Of a stretch of DNA of 64,000 bases, positions 43,489-52,020 are shown one piece after another. The stretch comes from Ensifer sp. LC163. GTDB lineage: Bacteria > Pseudomonadota > Alphaproteobacteria > Rhizobiales > Rhizobiaceae. Location of the stretch: assembly GCF_001695855.1 (NCBI RefSeq), contig NZ_MBSS01000009.1:1-64000 (forward strand). Direction: 5' to 3'. The notes under the pieces are model-generated. The model saw only the letters and a program-made list of their open reading frames with translations. It was not told the DNA's origin and did no database searches. Made by a program: the position numbers and the translations under genes. Numbering within the stretch: the first letter of the stretch is position 1; each line of letters opens with the position of its first letter.

Positions 43489-44002
43489 CATGAGCGGAAC
43501 GATCGCGACACTGGGGCTGGGCGGAAATCTGGGCGAGCCGCCAAAGGCCATGGCCGAAGCCCTGCAGATGCTCGACGCCCGGCCGGATTGCACGGTTCGA
43601 GCCGTTTCACGCCTGTTTCGCACACCCCCCTGGGGCAAGACCGACCAGGCCTGGTTCTTCAATGCCTGCGCTGAAGTCGAAACGACGCTCGGCCCGGAAG
43701 CGTTGCTGGATGCCTGCCTCGACATCGAGCGGCAGATGAAGCGGGTGCGCGACGAGCGCTGGGGCCCGCGGACGATCGACATCGATATCCTGACCTTCGG
43801 CGACATCTCCCAGACCGAGACCAAGCTGGAACTGCCGCATCCACGCATGACCGCACGCGGTTTCGTCCTGATGCCGCTCGCGGACTTCGCTGCTGCCATG
43901 AGCGTGAACGGACGGCGGGTCGAGGAGTGGCTGGCGGATGCCGATGTCACCGGGATAGAGGTGGCCGACGAAGACAGCGGCTGGTGGCGGGCAGGGACCT
44001 GA
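43478..44002 (+). CDS. folK: 2-amino-4-hydroxy-6-hydroxymethyldihydropteridine pyrophosphokinase
   Basis: 174 residues from ATG 43478 (overlapping folB by 11 bp); ATG 43490 just after the folB stop is equally likely. Motifs: TLGLGGNLGEPPKAMAEAL, FLFR-like LFRTPPWGKTDQAWFFNACA, the catalytic RWGPRTIDIDILTFG and HPRMTARGFVLMPL. It transfers pyrophosphate from ATP to the pterin, giving the FolP substrate. The genes are in the order P, B, K, not in pathway order (B, K, P). Confidence 0.95.
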   Translation: MSPDMSGTIATLGLGGNLGEPPKAMAEALQMLDARPDCTVRAVSRLFRTPPWGKTDQAWFFNACAEVETTLGPEALLDACLDIERQMKRVRDERWGPRTIDIDILTFGDISQTETKLELPHPRMTARGFVLMPLADFAAAMSVNGRRVEEWLADADVTGIEVADEDSGWWRAGT

Positions 44003-44018
44003 GATCAAGTAGGGTAGA

Positions 44019-44056
44019 AGAGAAAAGCCCTGGCGTTCGACCGGGGCTTTTCTCTT
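44019..44056. terminator. Bidirectional intrinsic terminator after folK
   Basis: AAGAGAAAAGCCC at 44019 pairs with GGGGCTTTTCTCTT ending 44056 around a short GC-rich loop; A-rich and T-rich flanks make it work for both the fol operon and the convergent gene at 44072. Confidence 0.9.
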
Positions 44057-44071
44057 GAACGGTCCTGCCGC

Positions 44072-44623
44072 TTACTTGATCGAGCCAACGGCGATGTTAT
44101 CGACCTGACGGTTGAGGCTGACGCCGATCACCGGCACCATCGTATCCTCGACCTTGACCGAGATCGTGATGTTCATCGTCGAGTCGTTCTGAAGCCGGGC
44201 GATCATCGCGCCATTCAGCTTCTTGCGGTTGATGCCGACGACGACCTTGTCCTTGGCGACGTTGCCTGACACCACGTCGAGGCCCTTGCCGTCAGCGCCA
44301 TCGAGGAACTTGCCGGTGTAGCTGCTGCCCTTCTGGGTGATCAGCGCCGACATCGGCTGCTTGAACACGCCAACCCGGCAGAAGCCGTCGAGCTTGATGC
44401 CGGCATCATTGCCGGCAACCGGTTCGCCGGCGAGATCGCAGGTGAACTTGGTGCCCTTGTATTTTCCGGCGACAATCTCGCCGGGACCCTTCCACTGGCC
44501 GGAGACTTTCTCGAAGAAAGCCTTGTCCTTGCCGCCGGAAATGGCTGGCGTCGCAACGCCGACGGTTGCTGCAAGCGCGAAGGCGGCAGTGCCGCGAGCG
44601 ATCAAAGAAGGGCGCGAGAACAT
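44072..44623 (-). CDS. Exported protein of unknown function
   Basis: 183 residues from ATG 44623, with AAGGA eight bases upstream; an in-frame ATG at 44644 would add seven residues. Sec signal: SLIARGTAAFALAATVGVAT, cleavage likely near ISGG. The mature part reads like a lipocalin-like or calycin-like beta-rich protein with repeated short strands (GQWKGPGEIVAGKYKGTKFT, FKQPMSALITQKGSSYTGKF) and ends in VSLNRQVDNIAVGSIK. Two Cys are present. It is not assigned to a family with confidence. Convergent with the fol operon. Periplasmic role unknown. Confidence 0.65.
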   Translation of the reverse strand: MFSRPSLIARGTAAFALAATVGVATPAISGGKDKAFFEKVSGQWKGPGEIVAGKYKGTKFTCDLAGEPVAGNDAGIKLDGFCRVGVFKQPMSALITQKGSSYTGKFLDGADGKGLDVVSGNVAKDKVVVGINRKKLNGAMIARLQNDSTMNITISVKVEDTMVPVIGVSLNRQVDNIAVGSIK

Positions 44624-44872
44624 AAACGATCCTTGATGGGTCAACGTCCGAAACTAGGAGTCACATTTGCGCTCAAATGGTTAATGGACGGTTTCTTCCG
44701 GGTGGATATCGAGGCTTCTTTGTGTCGATGATACCGCTTTGTGGGCAGCAGATCGGATGGCCGCAAGGCGGTCACCGCAGCCTCACCGTCATGTGCACCG
44801 ATGCGCGCAGACGTGTTTATGAAACTCTGTCGCAACGGCGTACGTATCCACTTGAAACGCGGAGGTTTCACG

Positions 44873-45733
44873 ATGGCAACGGCGATTAACGACACCCCGG
44901 AAATGGACGTCTCGCGGACGCTCACAATCCGCCGTCACGGACTTGCCACGCGGCTGACCCATTGGCTGTGGGCACTGGCATTGTTCTTCCTGCTCTTGAG
45001 TGGCTTGCAGATCTTCAATGCCCATCCGACGCTTTATCTCGGGCAGCAATCGGGATTTGCCTTCGACAACAGCGTTCTTTCCATCGGCGCCGCTCGCACG
45101 GAAGATGGAGAGGTCAGGGGTGTGACGACGTTGCTTGGCCACCGGTTCGATACCACAGGCACCCTCGGGGTCAGCGGTCCCGCTGATCGCCGCGCCTACA
45201 GGGCCTTTCCGGCCTGGCTGACGCTCCCGTCCTATCTGGACCTGGCGACGGGCCGCGTGGTGCATTTCTTCTTCGCGTGGCTTTTCGCGACGGTCTTTCT
45301 TGTTTGGTTGGTTGCGAGCCTGATCAACGGGCACCTGCGCCGCGACATCCTGCCATCGGGCGCCGACATCCGCAGCCTGCCACAGAGCTTCATCAACCAC
45401 CTGCGGTTCCGGTTCGATCACGGCCGCAGTTACAACGGCTTGCAGAAACTCTCTTATGCCGCTGTTTTGCTGATCTTTTTTCCGTTGATGATCCTGACGG
45501 GGCTGACGATGTCGCCGGGCATGGACGCGGCTTGGCCATGGCTGGTCGATCTCTTCGCCGGCCGGCAGACGGCACGAACGATCCACTTCGTCATCATGAT
45601 TCTGCTCGTCATCTTCTTCGTCGTCCACATCTTCATGGTGATTGCCGCCGGGCCGATCAACGAATTGCGCTCGATGATAACAGGACGATACCGCATCGGT
45701 GGCGAGCTGCCGCGCAAGGAGGCAGGACAATGA
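44873..45733 (+). CDS. Cytochrome b561-type membrane subunit (partner of molybdopterin oxidoreductase)
   Basis: 286 residues from ATG 44873, with GGAGG seven bases upstream. Four to five membrane helices; haem histidines in RLTHWLWALALFFLLLSG, VVHFFFAWLFATVFLVWLVA, and the C-terminal TIHFVIMILLVIFFVVHIFM. It belongs to the cytochrome b/b6-type subunits that pass electrons between quinol and a periplasmic Mo enzyme. The next gene overlaps it by ATGA (45730-45733), indicating translational coupling and one complex. Confidence 0.85.
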   Translation: MATAINDTPEMDVSRTLTIRRHGLATRLTHWLWALALFFLLLSGLQIFNAHPTLYLGQQSGFAFDNSVLSIGAARTEDGEVRGVTTLLGHRFDTTGTLGVSGPADRRAYRAFPAWLTLPSYLDLATGRVVHFFFAWLFATVFLVWLVASLINGHLRRDILPSGADIRSLPQSFINHLRFRFDHGRSYNGLQKLSYAAVLLIFFPLMILTGLTMSPGMDAAWPWLVDLFAGRQTARTIHFVIMILLVIFFVVHIFMVIAAGPINELRSMITGRYRIGGELPRKEAGQ

Positions 45734-46521
45734 GCCGACTTCTGATCAACCGCAGGCGCTTTCTGACGGCCGCCGGCATCGCCGCCTCGACATTACCGCT
45801 TGCCGGCTGTGATGCATTTGACGGCATGCTGAAAAACAGAGCGCCAGTCCGCGACGTCCTGGCGTCGGCGAACGGCCTGACCTACCGGGTGCAGCGGCTA
45901 TTGATGGACGCCGACCGGCTGGCGCCAGAGTTTGGCGAAAGTGAAATCCGGCAGGGGCAGAGGCCGAACGGCTCGACCGAGCCGACCGATCCGGAGTACA
46001 TTGCACTCCAGCAGCAGGATTTCGCCGGTTACCGCCTCGGTATCACCGGGTTGGTCGAAAAGCCGCTCAGCCTGACATTGACCGAGTTGCGCAACATGCC
46101 GTCACGCACCCAGATCACGCGCCACGACTGCGTCGAGGGCTGGAGCTGCATCGCCAAATGGACCGGCGTTCCGCTTGCCAGGGTGCTTGATGAAGCGAAG
46201 GCTAAACCGGAAGCGCGTTATGTCGTCTTCCATTGTTTCGATCGCTTGGACCTCGGGCTTTCCGGACCGGCGGCCTACTACGAATCGATCGACCTTACCG
46301 ATGCGCGCCACCCGCAGACGATCCTTGCCTATGGATTGAACGGAAGGCTGCTTCCGGTCGCCAATGGCGCGCCGCTTCGGGTGCGCATCGAGCGCCAACT
46401 CGGCTACAAGATGGCGAAGTATATCAGCACCATCGAGGTCGTTGCGGATCTGTCGCCATTCGGACGCGGACGCGGCGGCTTTTGGGAGGACCTCGGTTAC
46501 GACTGGTATGCGGGCATCTAA
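45730..46521 (+). CDS. Periplasmic sulfite-oxidase-family molybdopterin oxidoreductase
   Basis: 263 residues. The N-terminus has a twin-arginine motif with a lipobox (NRRRFLTAAGIAAS, then TLPLAGC), so it is exported folded by Tat and perhaps lipid-anchored. The molybdenum ligand is probably Cys in RHDCVEGWSCIAKWTGV, as in the sulfite oxidase family; other segments are FHCFDRLDLGLSGPAAYYES and VANGAPLRVRIERQLGYKM. Related to MsrP/YedY-type enzymes but paired with a b561 cytochrome, not with MsrQ. The substrate (sulfite, methionine sulfoxide or other) is unknown. RIME copy D follows within 4 bp of the stop. Confidence 0.85.
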   Translation: MSRLLINRRRFLTAAGIAASTLPLAGCDAFDGMLKNRAPVRDVLASANGLTYRVQRLLMDADRLAPEFGESEIRQGQRPNGSTEPTDPEYIALQQQDFAGYRLGITGLVEKPLSLTLTELRNMPSRTQITRHDCVEGWSCIAKWTGVPLARVLDEAKAKPEARYVVFHCFDRLDLGLSGPAAYYESIDLTDARHPQTILAYGLNGRLLPVANGAPLRVRIERQLGYKMAKYISTIEVVADLSPFGRGRGGFWEDLGYDWYAGI

Positions 46522-46524
46522 CTA

Positions 46525-46629
46525 CTGCATAATTCCTTAAATCTGAATCGATTTAAGGATAAAATTATGCAGCAAGTTTAAAGCGTTACAGCGTCCTTTG
46601 CGCATCATATTTGATGCGCGGCGCTGTAG
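46525..46629 (+). repeat. RIME1-like palindromic element, copy D
   Basis: Both palindromes are well kept: CTGCATAATT / AAAATTATGCAG with CCTTAAATC / GATTTAAGG inside, then TTACAGCG / CGCTGTAG. It fills the gap between two convergent genes and touches neither coding sequence. Confidence 0.85.
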
Positions 46630-46634
46630 AGCGG

Positions 46635-47720
46635 CTAGACGTCTTCGGTTTGACTGGCCGCCCGACCGCCGCCGGGTGTGAGGTCTGAGAGAAAATCGCC
46701 GATCCCGGGCCGTTTCAGCGCGCGGAACGGCATGGGCCGGCAAAGGTCCATGGCAGCGATGCCGATGCGCGCCGTCATCAGCCCATTGATCACGCCTTCG
46801 CCGAGCCGCGCCGAGAGTTTTGATGCAAGGCCGTGGCCGAGCACCTGCTGGATCAGGCTGTCGCCGGCGGCGATCGAGCCGGTGACGGCGAGGTGGGCGA
46901 TGACATCGCGCATCAGCCTGATCATGCCGAGCGTGCCGGGGCGGCCGCCGTAAAGCTCGGCCATGGCACGGATCATGCGCGCGGATTCGTAAAGCACATA
47001 GCCAAGATCGACGAGCGCGCGCGGGCTGACGGCGGTGACGATCGACACGCGCTTGGAAGCGGCAAGGATGATACGCCGCGCCTCGCGATCGAGCGGCGTC
47101 AGCAATTCGCGCTCCGTCAGGTCGAGCAGATGCGGGCCGTCGATGATCTCGCCTTCGGTTTCCTTAAGACGCGCACGACCGCGTGCCGTGCGCGGATTGG
47201 CGGCGAGAAGATGGACCAGCTTTTCCGAGGCAGACCGCGCCAGCTTGGTGTTACCGGAAGCGGCCGCAGTCTCTGTTTCCGATTTCAAGGTCTGGACGGC
47301 CGTCAGCTGCATCATGCCTGAAAGCTCGCGCGCAACGACCACCAGCAGCGCCAGGAGCCCGATGGCAACGACTCCCACAGCGGCATAGCCGAGCCAATCG
47401 GCGCGGGAGAACAGGTCGCGGATCAGGCGGTCGACCCAAAGGCCTGCCGCGAGCGACAGGAGAATGCCGAAGGCCCCCATGGCGATCTTGCCGACGGACA
47501 GGCGACGTCTGCGGGGACTTGCCTCCGGCAGAGCGAGGCTCTCGACCGCGCGTGTGGTTTCCCGGAAGGGATCCTCCGCGTCCGGCGTCATCACCACCTT
47601 GTCGTCAAAGCTCGCCGGCGCGCGGCGGGGGCGGGCACTTTCCGCCGGCTTCGGCTCCGGATCCGGGCTCACCGAAAAGGCGCCGGGCTTGCGGCCCCGA
47701 CTGTTGGAATCGTCGCTCAT
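46635..47720 (-). CDS. TIGR01620-family (YcjF/DUF697) membrane protein
   Basis: 361 residues. A charged N-terminal tail (SDDSNSRGRKPGAFSVSPDP onward) is followed by two or three membrane helices (VGKIAMGAFGILLSLAAGLW, AAVGVVAIGLLALLVVVARE) and a DUF697-like region (YGGRPGTLGMIRLMRDVIAH, LGHGLASKLSARLGEGVING). It is the usual partner of YcjX: the two genes overlap by 4 bp with ycjX upstream, indicating coupling. The pair is known as a stress-associated GTPase and membrane protein of unclear role. Confidence 0.88.
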   Translation of the reverse strand: MSDDSNSRGRKPGAFSVSPDPEPKPAESARPRRAPASFDDKVVMTPDAEDPFRETTRAVESLALPEASPRRRRLSVGKIAMGAFGILLSLAAGLWVDRLIRDLFSRADWLGYAAVGVVAIGLLALLVVVARELSGMMQLTAVQTLKSETETAAASGNTKLARSASEKLVHLLAANPRTARGRARLKETEGEIIDGPHLLDLTERELLTPLDREARRIILAASKRVSIVTAVSPRALVDLGYVLYESARMIRAMAELYGGRPGTLGMIRLMRDVIAHLAVTGSIAAGDSLIQQVLGHGLASKLSARLGEGVINGLMTARIGIAAMDLCRPMPFRALKRPGIGDFLSDLTPGGGRAASQTEDV

Positions 47721-49210
47721 GCCAGCCGGTCTCCAAACAGGAACTGCATCGCCCGATCGAGCCGTATATGTGGTACCGACAACTTCAAGCCGCCACCGGT
47801 CTCTTCGAGATGCGGAGGCCGGAAACGCACGAAACTCAACTCGGGCAGCGGGTGCACGTCGCCGAATGTTATCGCTGACGCATCGGCATCAAGCACCTTG
47901 AAAAGAACTTCAGGATCGTCCGGCAAGTCACCAGGAAATATGGCTGTTTTCCGTTCGCCGTCAAAAGTCTCGCCGTTGATCTTCTCGCCGGAGATCGGTG
48001 TGCCGACGATAACCGGAAGCGTATGTCCGCCGTGGTCGACCGTTGCCTCGCGCGTCGCCCGGACCGAGGCGATCGCCATGACTTCCAGTCCCGCGCCGCT
48101 CATGCCGATGCTGGCAGCCGCCCGGGTGACCAGCCGCGCTGTGATGCGCTCCAGACGATCGTGGCTTTCGTGGTGCAGATGATCCGCCTTCGTCGCGGCG
48201 ATCAGCACCCTGTCGATCCTCCGGGTCAAGAACGACGAGAGCCAGCTGTTTGTGCCCGGACGGAAGCAGGCCAGCACATCGGCCAGCGCCTGCTCCAGAT
48301 CAAGCAGGGCGTCCGGCCCGCCATTGATCGCCTGCAGCGCGTCGACGAGGACGATCTGCCGATCGAGCCGGGCAAAATGTTCGCGAAAAAACGGGCCGAC
48401 GACGTGCTTCTTGTAGGCCTCGTAGCGACGCTCCATCATCGCCCAGAGCGACCCTTTGGGCGCGCGGCCATCCGGCAGGTCGGGCAGCGGCGAGAAGGTC
48501 AGGGCCGGCGACCCCTCGAGATCGCCCGGCATCAAGAAGCGACCGGGCGGCAGGGTCGAGGGTGAGCTGGCGTCCGCCTTGCAGGCCCCGAGATAAGCGG
48601 TGAAACTTTCGGCAAGCCGGCGCGCACTGCTTTCGTCGGCGATCGCAGTCGGCCCCGCCGACGAGGCAAGCGTCAGCCAATCCGCCGACAGGTTGGCGCG
48701 GCCACGGGCACGGGCGCGAGCCACCGAATTGTCGCTGAACTCTTTGAAATCCTGCGCGAGTAGCGGCAGGTCCAGCAGCCACTCGCCGGGATAATCGACG
48801 ATATCGAGCGACAGTCGTCCGGCCGAAAACAGCCTGTTCCAGCCACTTGCGCTCTCGAAGTCGAGGGTTATGCGAAGCTGCGAGATCGCGCGCGTCGAAT
48901 CCGGCCAGATACGATCGCGCACCAGAGCGGCGATGTGATCCTCATATTGAAAGCGCGGCACGGCGTCGTCCGGCTGTGGCTCAAGCCTTACCTTCGAGAC
49001 GCGGCCGGAGCGCACCGGTTCGAACACCGGCAGCCGGCCACCGTTCAGGAGATTGTGCACCAGCGACGAGATGAAAACGGTCTTTCCGGCTCTCGAAAGG
49101 CCGGTGACACCCAGCCGGATGGTGGGATTGACGAGGCCCGATGCACGATCGGTAAGATTGTCGAGCGCGATCAGGGCGTCGTCTTTGAGGCTGGTCAGAT
49201 TTGGCGCCAA
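47717..49210 (-). CDS. YcjX-family GTP/ATP-binding protein
   Basis: 497 residues. The P-loop is GVTGLSRAGKTVFISSLVHN; a later switch-like segment is LDIVDYPGEWLLDLPL, and the NKxD-like position appears in VLIAATKADHLHHES. These define the YcjX family of predicted GTPases. The gene is transcribed ahead of the TIGR01620 gene and overlaps it by 4 bp. The function in rhizobia is unknown; in other bacteria the pair responds to envelope or heat stress. Confidence 0.9.
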   Translation of the reverse strand: MAPNLTSLKDDALIALDNLTDRASGLVNPTIRLGVTGLSRAGKTVFISSLVHNLLNGGRLPVFEPVRSGRVSKVRLEPQPDDAVPRFQYEDHIAALVRDRIWPDSTRAISQLRITLDFESASGWNRLFSAGRLSLDIVDYPGEWLLDLPLLAQDFKEFSDNSVARARARGRANLSADWLTLASSAGPTAIADESSARRLAESFTAYLGACKADASSPSTLPPGRFLMPGDLEGSPALTFSPLPDLPDGRAPKGSLWAMMERRYEAYKKHVVGPFFREHFARLDRQIVLVDALQAINGGPDALLDLEQALADVLACFRPGTNSWLSSFLTRRIDRVLIAATKADHLHHESHDRLERITARLVTRAAASIGMSGAGLEVMAIASVRATREATVDHGGHTLPVIVGTPISGEKINGETFDGERKTAIFPGDLPDDPEVLFKVLDADASAITFGDVHPLPELSFVRFRPPHLEETGGGLKLSVPHIRLDRAMQFLFGDRLA

Positions 49211-49334
49211 GTCGTGCTATCCCTCGCGGACCTTGCCGCTTTCGTTCATGCCGATGTCGGCCGCCGAGATGGGCGGCAGGCCCTGTTTGCCTTGGCGATA
49301 TAGGAAATATTTCCCGCACCGCAACAACGGCATG

Positions 49335-49856
49335 TCATTTCGGTTCCCTGGTCGGCAGCATCAACGACACCAGCGTGGCCGCAGCGCCGCTGCCTGCGCC
49401 TGCCTGCATATCAAGGATCGCAAGGGCTGCGGGCGGATAACCATGCGCAAGCGCGTCGGTCGCCACCTCGTTTCCGGCAAGACGATGGAACAGTTCGTCG
49501 ATCATCGGATTGTGTCCGACGATCATCAGCGAACTCAGATGCCGGTGAGCATCGATGATGTCGGTGTAGACACTTGCCGGGCCGGTATAGAGCTCGTCGA
49601 CATAGCGGATTTCGAGGTCTTCACTGACGATGCGAAAGAAGGGTTCTGCGGTCTGGCGACAACGCACGGCTGGCGAGCACAAGATCAGCTCCGGCCGGAT
49701 GCCGCGATCGGCAGCCATCTCCGCGATCAGCTCCGCCTCGGCATATCCGGTGTCGTCGAGCGCGCGATCAAAATCACGTTGTCCGGGCAGGGCCCAACTG
49801 GAGCGGGCATGACGCAGAAGGAGGAGACGGAAGGGCCTGGCGGCACTGTCTTGCAT
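49335..49856 (-). CDS. Histidine phosphatase family protein (SixA-like)
   Basis: 173 residues from ATG 49856. The catalytic R-H motif is LLLRHARSSWALPG and the second histidine is in MIVGHNPMIDELFHRLAG, with ELILCSPAVRCRQTAEPF between. SixA proteins remove phosphate from phosphohistidine of HPt proteins; related members act on small phosphoesters. A longer frame upstream to 49967 shows no resemblance. It stands alone on the - strand. Confidence 0.85.
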   Translation of the reverse strand: MQDSAARPFRLLLLRHARSSWALPGQRDFDRALDDTGYAEAELIAEMAADRGIRPELILCSPAVRCRQTAEPFFRIVSEDLEIRYVDELYTGPASVYTDIIDAHRHLSSLMIVGHNPMIDELFHRLAGNEVATDALAHGYPPAALAILDMQAGAGSGAAATLVSLMLPTREPK

Positions 49857-50269
49857 ATATGAGTTCCGGTATCTGCCGGCCGCGGGTCGCGACGGGATCG
49901 AATATCGCCGGATCGGGGTCTTGCGCGTCTCGCGGCGGATCACCACCTTTTCCCGTCGATGATGCAAAGATCAAGCTGCGAGCCGCTTTTTTCAGGGGAT
50001 TGCCCGCTTGCTGCCAGACGCGGCAATCCCGGCAAAGGGCGGCGTCGCGCTGGCAGCAGGACATCCAAGTTACGACCGGTCTTCTTGACGACGGGTAGGT
50101 GATCATCCCTACGATTAAGATCTCATCTGTAATTTTGATGAAATATTCGCCAGTTAGCCTGAATTGCAAGCATTGTTAAAATACGGTTGAGTGTCTAATC
50201 CGAGGCTTGAATCGCGGCTTCCATGGGGCTATACACCGCCGCAATGAGATGTTCTTCAGGAGAATCGCG
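49857..50269. other. Intergenic region between SixA-like gene and dksA
   Basis: Divergent 413-bp gap. No protein-like frame was recognised. AT-rich DNA near 50120-50190 (for example TTTGATGAAATATT) is the most likely promoter zone of dksA. A good binding site CAGGAGAATCGCG precedes the dksA start. Confidence 0.4.
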
Positions 50270-50689
50270 TTGAGTGAGAAGATCGATCTTAGTACCTTTG
50301 TTCTCTCCGAGGACGAGGAATTCATGAATGCCACCCACCGGGCCTATTTCCGGGCCAAGCTCAATGCTTGGAGAAACGATATCCTTCGCGAGGCACGCGA
50401 GACACTGGATCACTTGGCCGAGGAGAGCGCCAATCATCCTGATCTCGCCGACCGAGCCTCTTCCGAAACAGACCGGGCGATTGAACTGAGAGCCCGCGAC
50501 CGTCAGCGGAAGTTGATCTCGAAAATCGATGCGGCGCTACAGCGGCTAGATGAAGGGACCTACGGCTATTGCGAGGAAACCGGAGAACCGATCGGTTTGA
50601 AGCGTCTGGACGCCCGGCCGATTGCAACTCTCTCGATCGAGGCGCAGGAGCGCCACGAGCGTCGGGAAAAGGTCTACAGGGACGAATAA
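50270..50689 (+). CDS. dksA: RNA polymerase-binding factor DksA, single-cysteine form
   Basis: 139 residues from TTG 50270, chosen because AGGAG lies eight bases upstream and the next residues SEKIDLSTFVLSEDEEFMNA match the conserved rhizobial DksA start. The coiled-coil arm is REARETLDHLAEESANHPDL with the tip D-x2-D-R-A (DLADRASSE), which acts in the RNA polymerase secondary channel with ppGpp. Of the four Cys of the zinc finger only one is left (YGYCEETGEPIGLKRLDARP); the others are Thr, Ala and Ser. This matches single-Cys, zinc-independent DksA described in alphaproteobacteria. Confidence 0.93.
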   Translation: MSEKIDLSTFVLSEDEEFMNATHRAYFRAKLNAWRNDILREARETLDHLAEESANHPDLADRASSETDRAIELRARDRQRKLISKIDAALQRLDEGTYGYCEETGEPIGLKRLDARPIATLSIEAQERHERREKVYRDE

Positions 50690-50716
50690 AGGTCCGGTTT
50701 CCGGATCAGTCTTTAG

Positions 50717-50745
50717 AAAAAGGCGCGGTTTGACCGCGCCTTTTT
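50717..50745 (+). terminator. Intrinsic terminator after dksA
   Basis: AAAAAGGCGCGGT pairs with ACCGCGCCTTTTT around TTG, 28 bp after the dksA stop. Confidence 0.9.
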
Positions 50746-50791
50746 CTTTGTGCTCATGTGTTTGTTTCATGGAGCCGTGACGCAGAATGCG

Positions 50792-51745
50792 TCAGGGTTT
50801 GCGGCCGGCGGAGATGTCGGCGAGCATGCGGTTCATCTCTTCCTCGATCGTCGGTTCCTTGCGGGCATCGTCAAGCGGTGCGCCAAGCAACGGCTCCTGG
50901 CGGGCCGTGGCGGCCACCGGCACACGGTTTTCCGGACGTGCAGCGGCTGCAGCCGGCGTCAGCCGCTGCAGGTCTCCGCTGATTTCGGCGTCGAGGATGC
51001 GCTCGAAATCCGACAGCGAACTTTGAGCGACGGGCTGCTGTTGGGCGACAGGTACGGGGCGCTGTTCCTGCACCGCAGGCTGGGTCGGAAGCACCCGGCT
51101 GCGGGCGGCATCGAAAATGCCTTCGACCTTCTCGGCCGTGTTTGCGGGGGGAACGATCTCGGGTGTCGGTGGCGCAACCCTTGCGACCGGGCGCGGCTCG
51201 ACGGCCATTACGGGAGCCTGGCGTTGTTCGGCGACAGCGCGAACAGGCACGGCCGGCTCGACGCGCGCAATCGGCTGCTCCTGTGGCGTCGCCACCGGGC
51301 GCACCGGCGCATTGAGGGTCACCTCCGGCTGAGCGACAGGGCGTGACTGCGCCGGCGCTGCCACCTTCATCTGTGTTCCGTTGCCGTCGGCAACCAGCTG
51401 CTCGATCGGCCTGCGCTCGATGACAGCCGGACCGTCGTTTGCGAAGGCGCTCTCGTCGATCGGTGCAATCCGGCTTTCGATGACAATATCCGTCGGTCCG
51501 CCGATCATGATCAGGTGTTCGACGTCGTCCCGACGCACGAGCACCAGGCGACGACGCGTGTCGACCGCGGCGGCATCGAGCACGGCGAGGCGAGGCTGCC
51601 TGTTCTTGCCGCCGCGAATGAACGGCGACGACGGCCTGTTGCGCATTATCCACAGCACGGCCACGAGGCACAGAAGCCCGATCGCAACGGCGCCGGCGGC
51701 GATAATGAATCGGCTACCGTTGTCTCCGACGATCGTTTCCATCAT
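50792..51745 (-). CDS. FliO/MopB-like membrane protein with long Pro/Ala-rich tail
   Basis: 317 residues from ATG 51745, with GGAG eight bases upstream. One N-terminal membrane helix (FIIAAGAVAIGLLCLVAVLW) is followed by a FliO-like domain: RLAVLDAAAVDTRRRLVLVR and DDVEHLIMIGGPTDIVIESR. FliO helps assemble the flagellar export gate (FliPQR). The remaining 200 residues are Pro/Val/Ala/Gln-rich and probably disordered, ending in DLQRLTPAAAAA and a charged tail (EEEMNRMLADISAG). No other flagellar gene lies in this window, so a flagellar role is only an inference; it may be a FliO-like envelope protein. Confidence 0.75.
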   Translation of the reverse strand: MMETIVGDNGSRFIIAAGAVAIGLLCLVAVLWIMRNRPSSPFIRGGKNRQPRLAVLDAAAVDTRRRLVLVRRDDVEHLIMIGGPTDIVIESRIAPIDESAFANDGPAVIERRPIEQLVADGNGTQMKVAAPAQSRPVAQPEVTLNAPVRPVATPQEQPIARVEPAVPVRAVAEQRQAPVMAVEPRPVARVAPPTPEIVPPANTAEKVEGIFDAARSRVLPTQPAVQEQRPVPVAQQQPVAQSSLSDFERILDAEISGDLQRLTPAAAAARPENRVPVAATARQEPLLGAPLDDARKEPTIEEEMNRMLADISAGRKP

Positions 51746-52020
51746 AGGCTGAACTCCTTCTGCCTTTCGAGTGGCAGTACTTGACGGCTTTTTTCGGGCC
51801 TGGACAAGCACTTCGCCGACATTCCCTGTGAATTGACCGCTGCGCTTCCGCAGAGGTGCTTTTTGCTGTTATCTCTGATCGTTAAAGATGATTCCTATCC
51901 GAATGATCGAGGGCGTGTCGGTATTGGCCGATTTTGCCTGGCGGATTGCGCGGATGCCGGCCGGAGCGCCGGACCGAACCGGCCTTGGGCCGGGCGGTAT
52001 TGGCGGCAGATGAGGACCCG

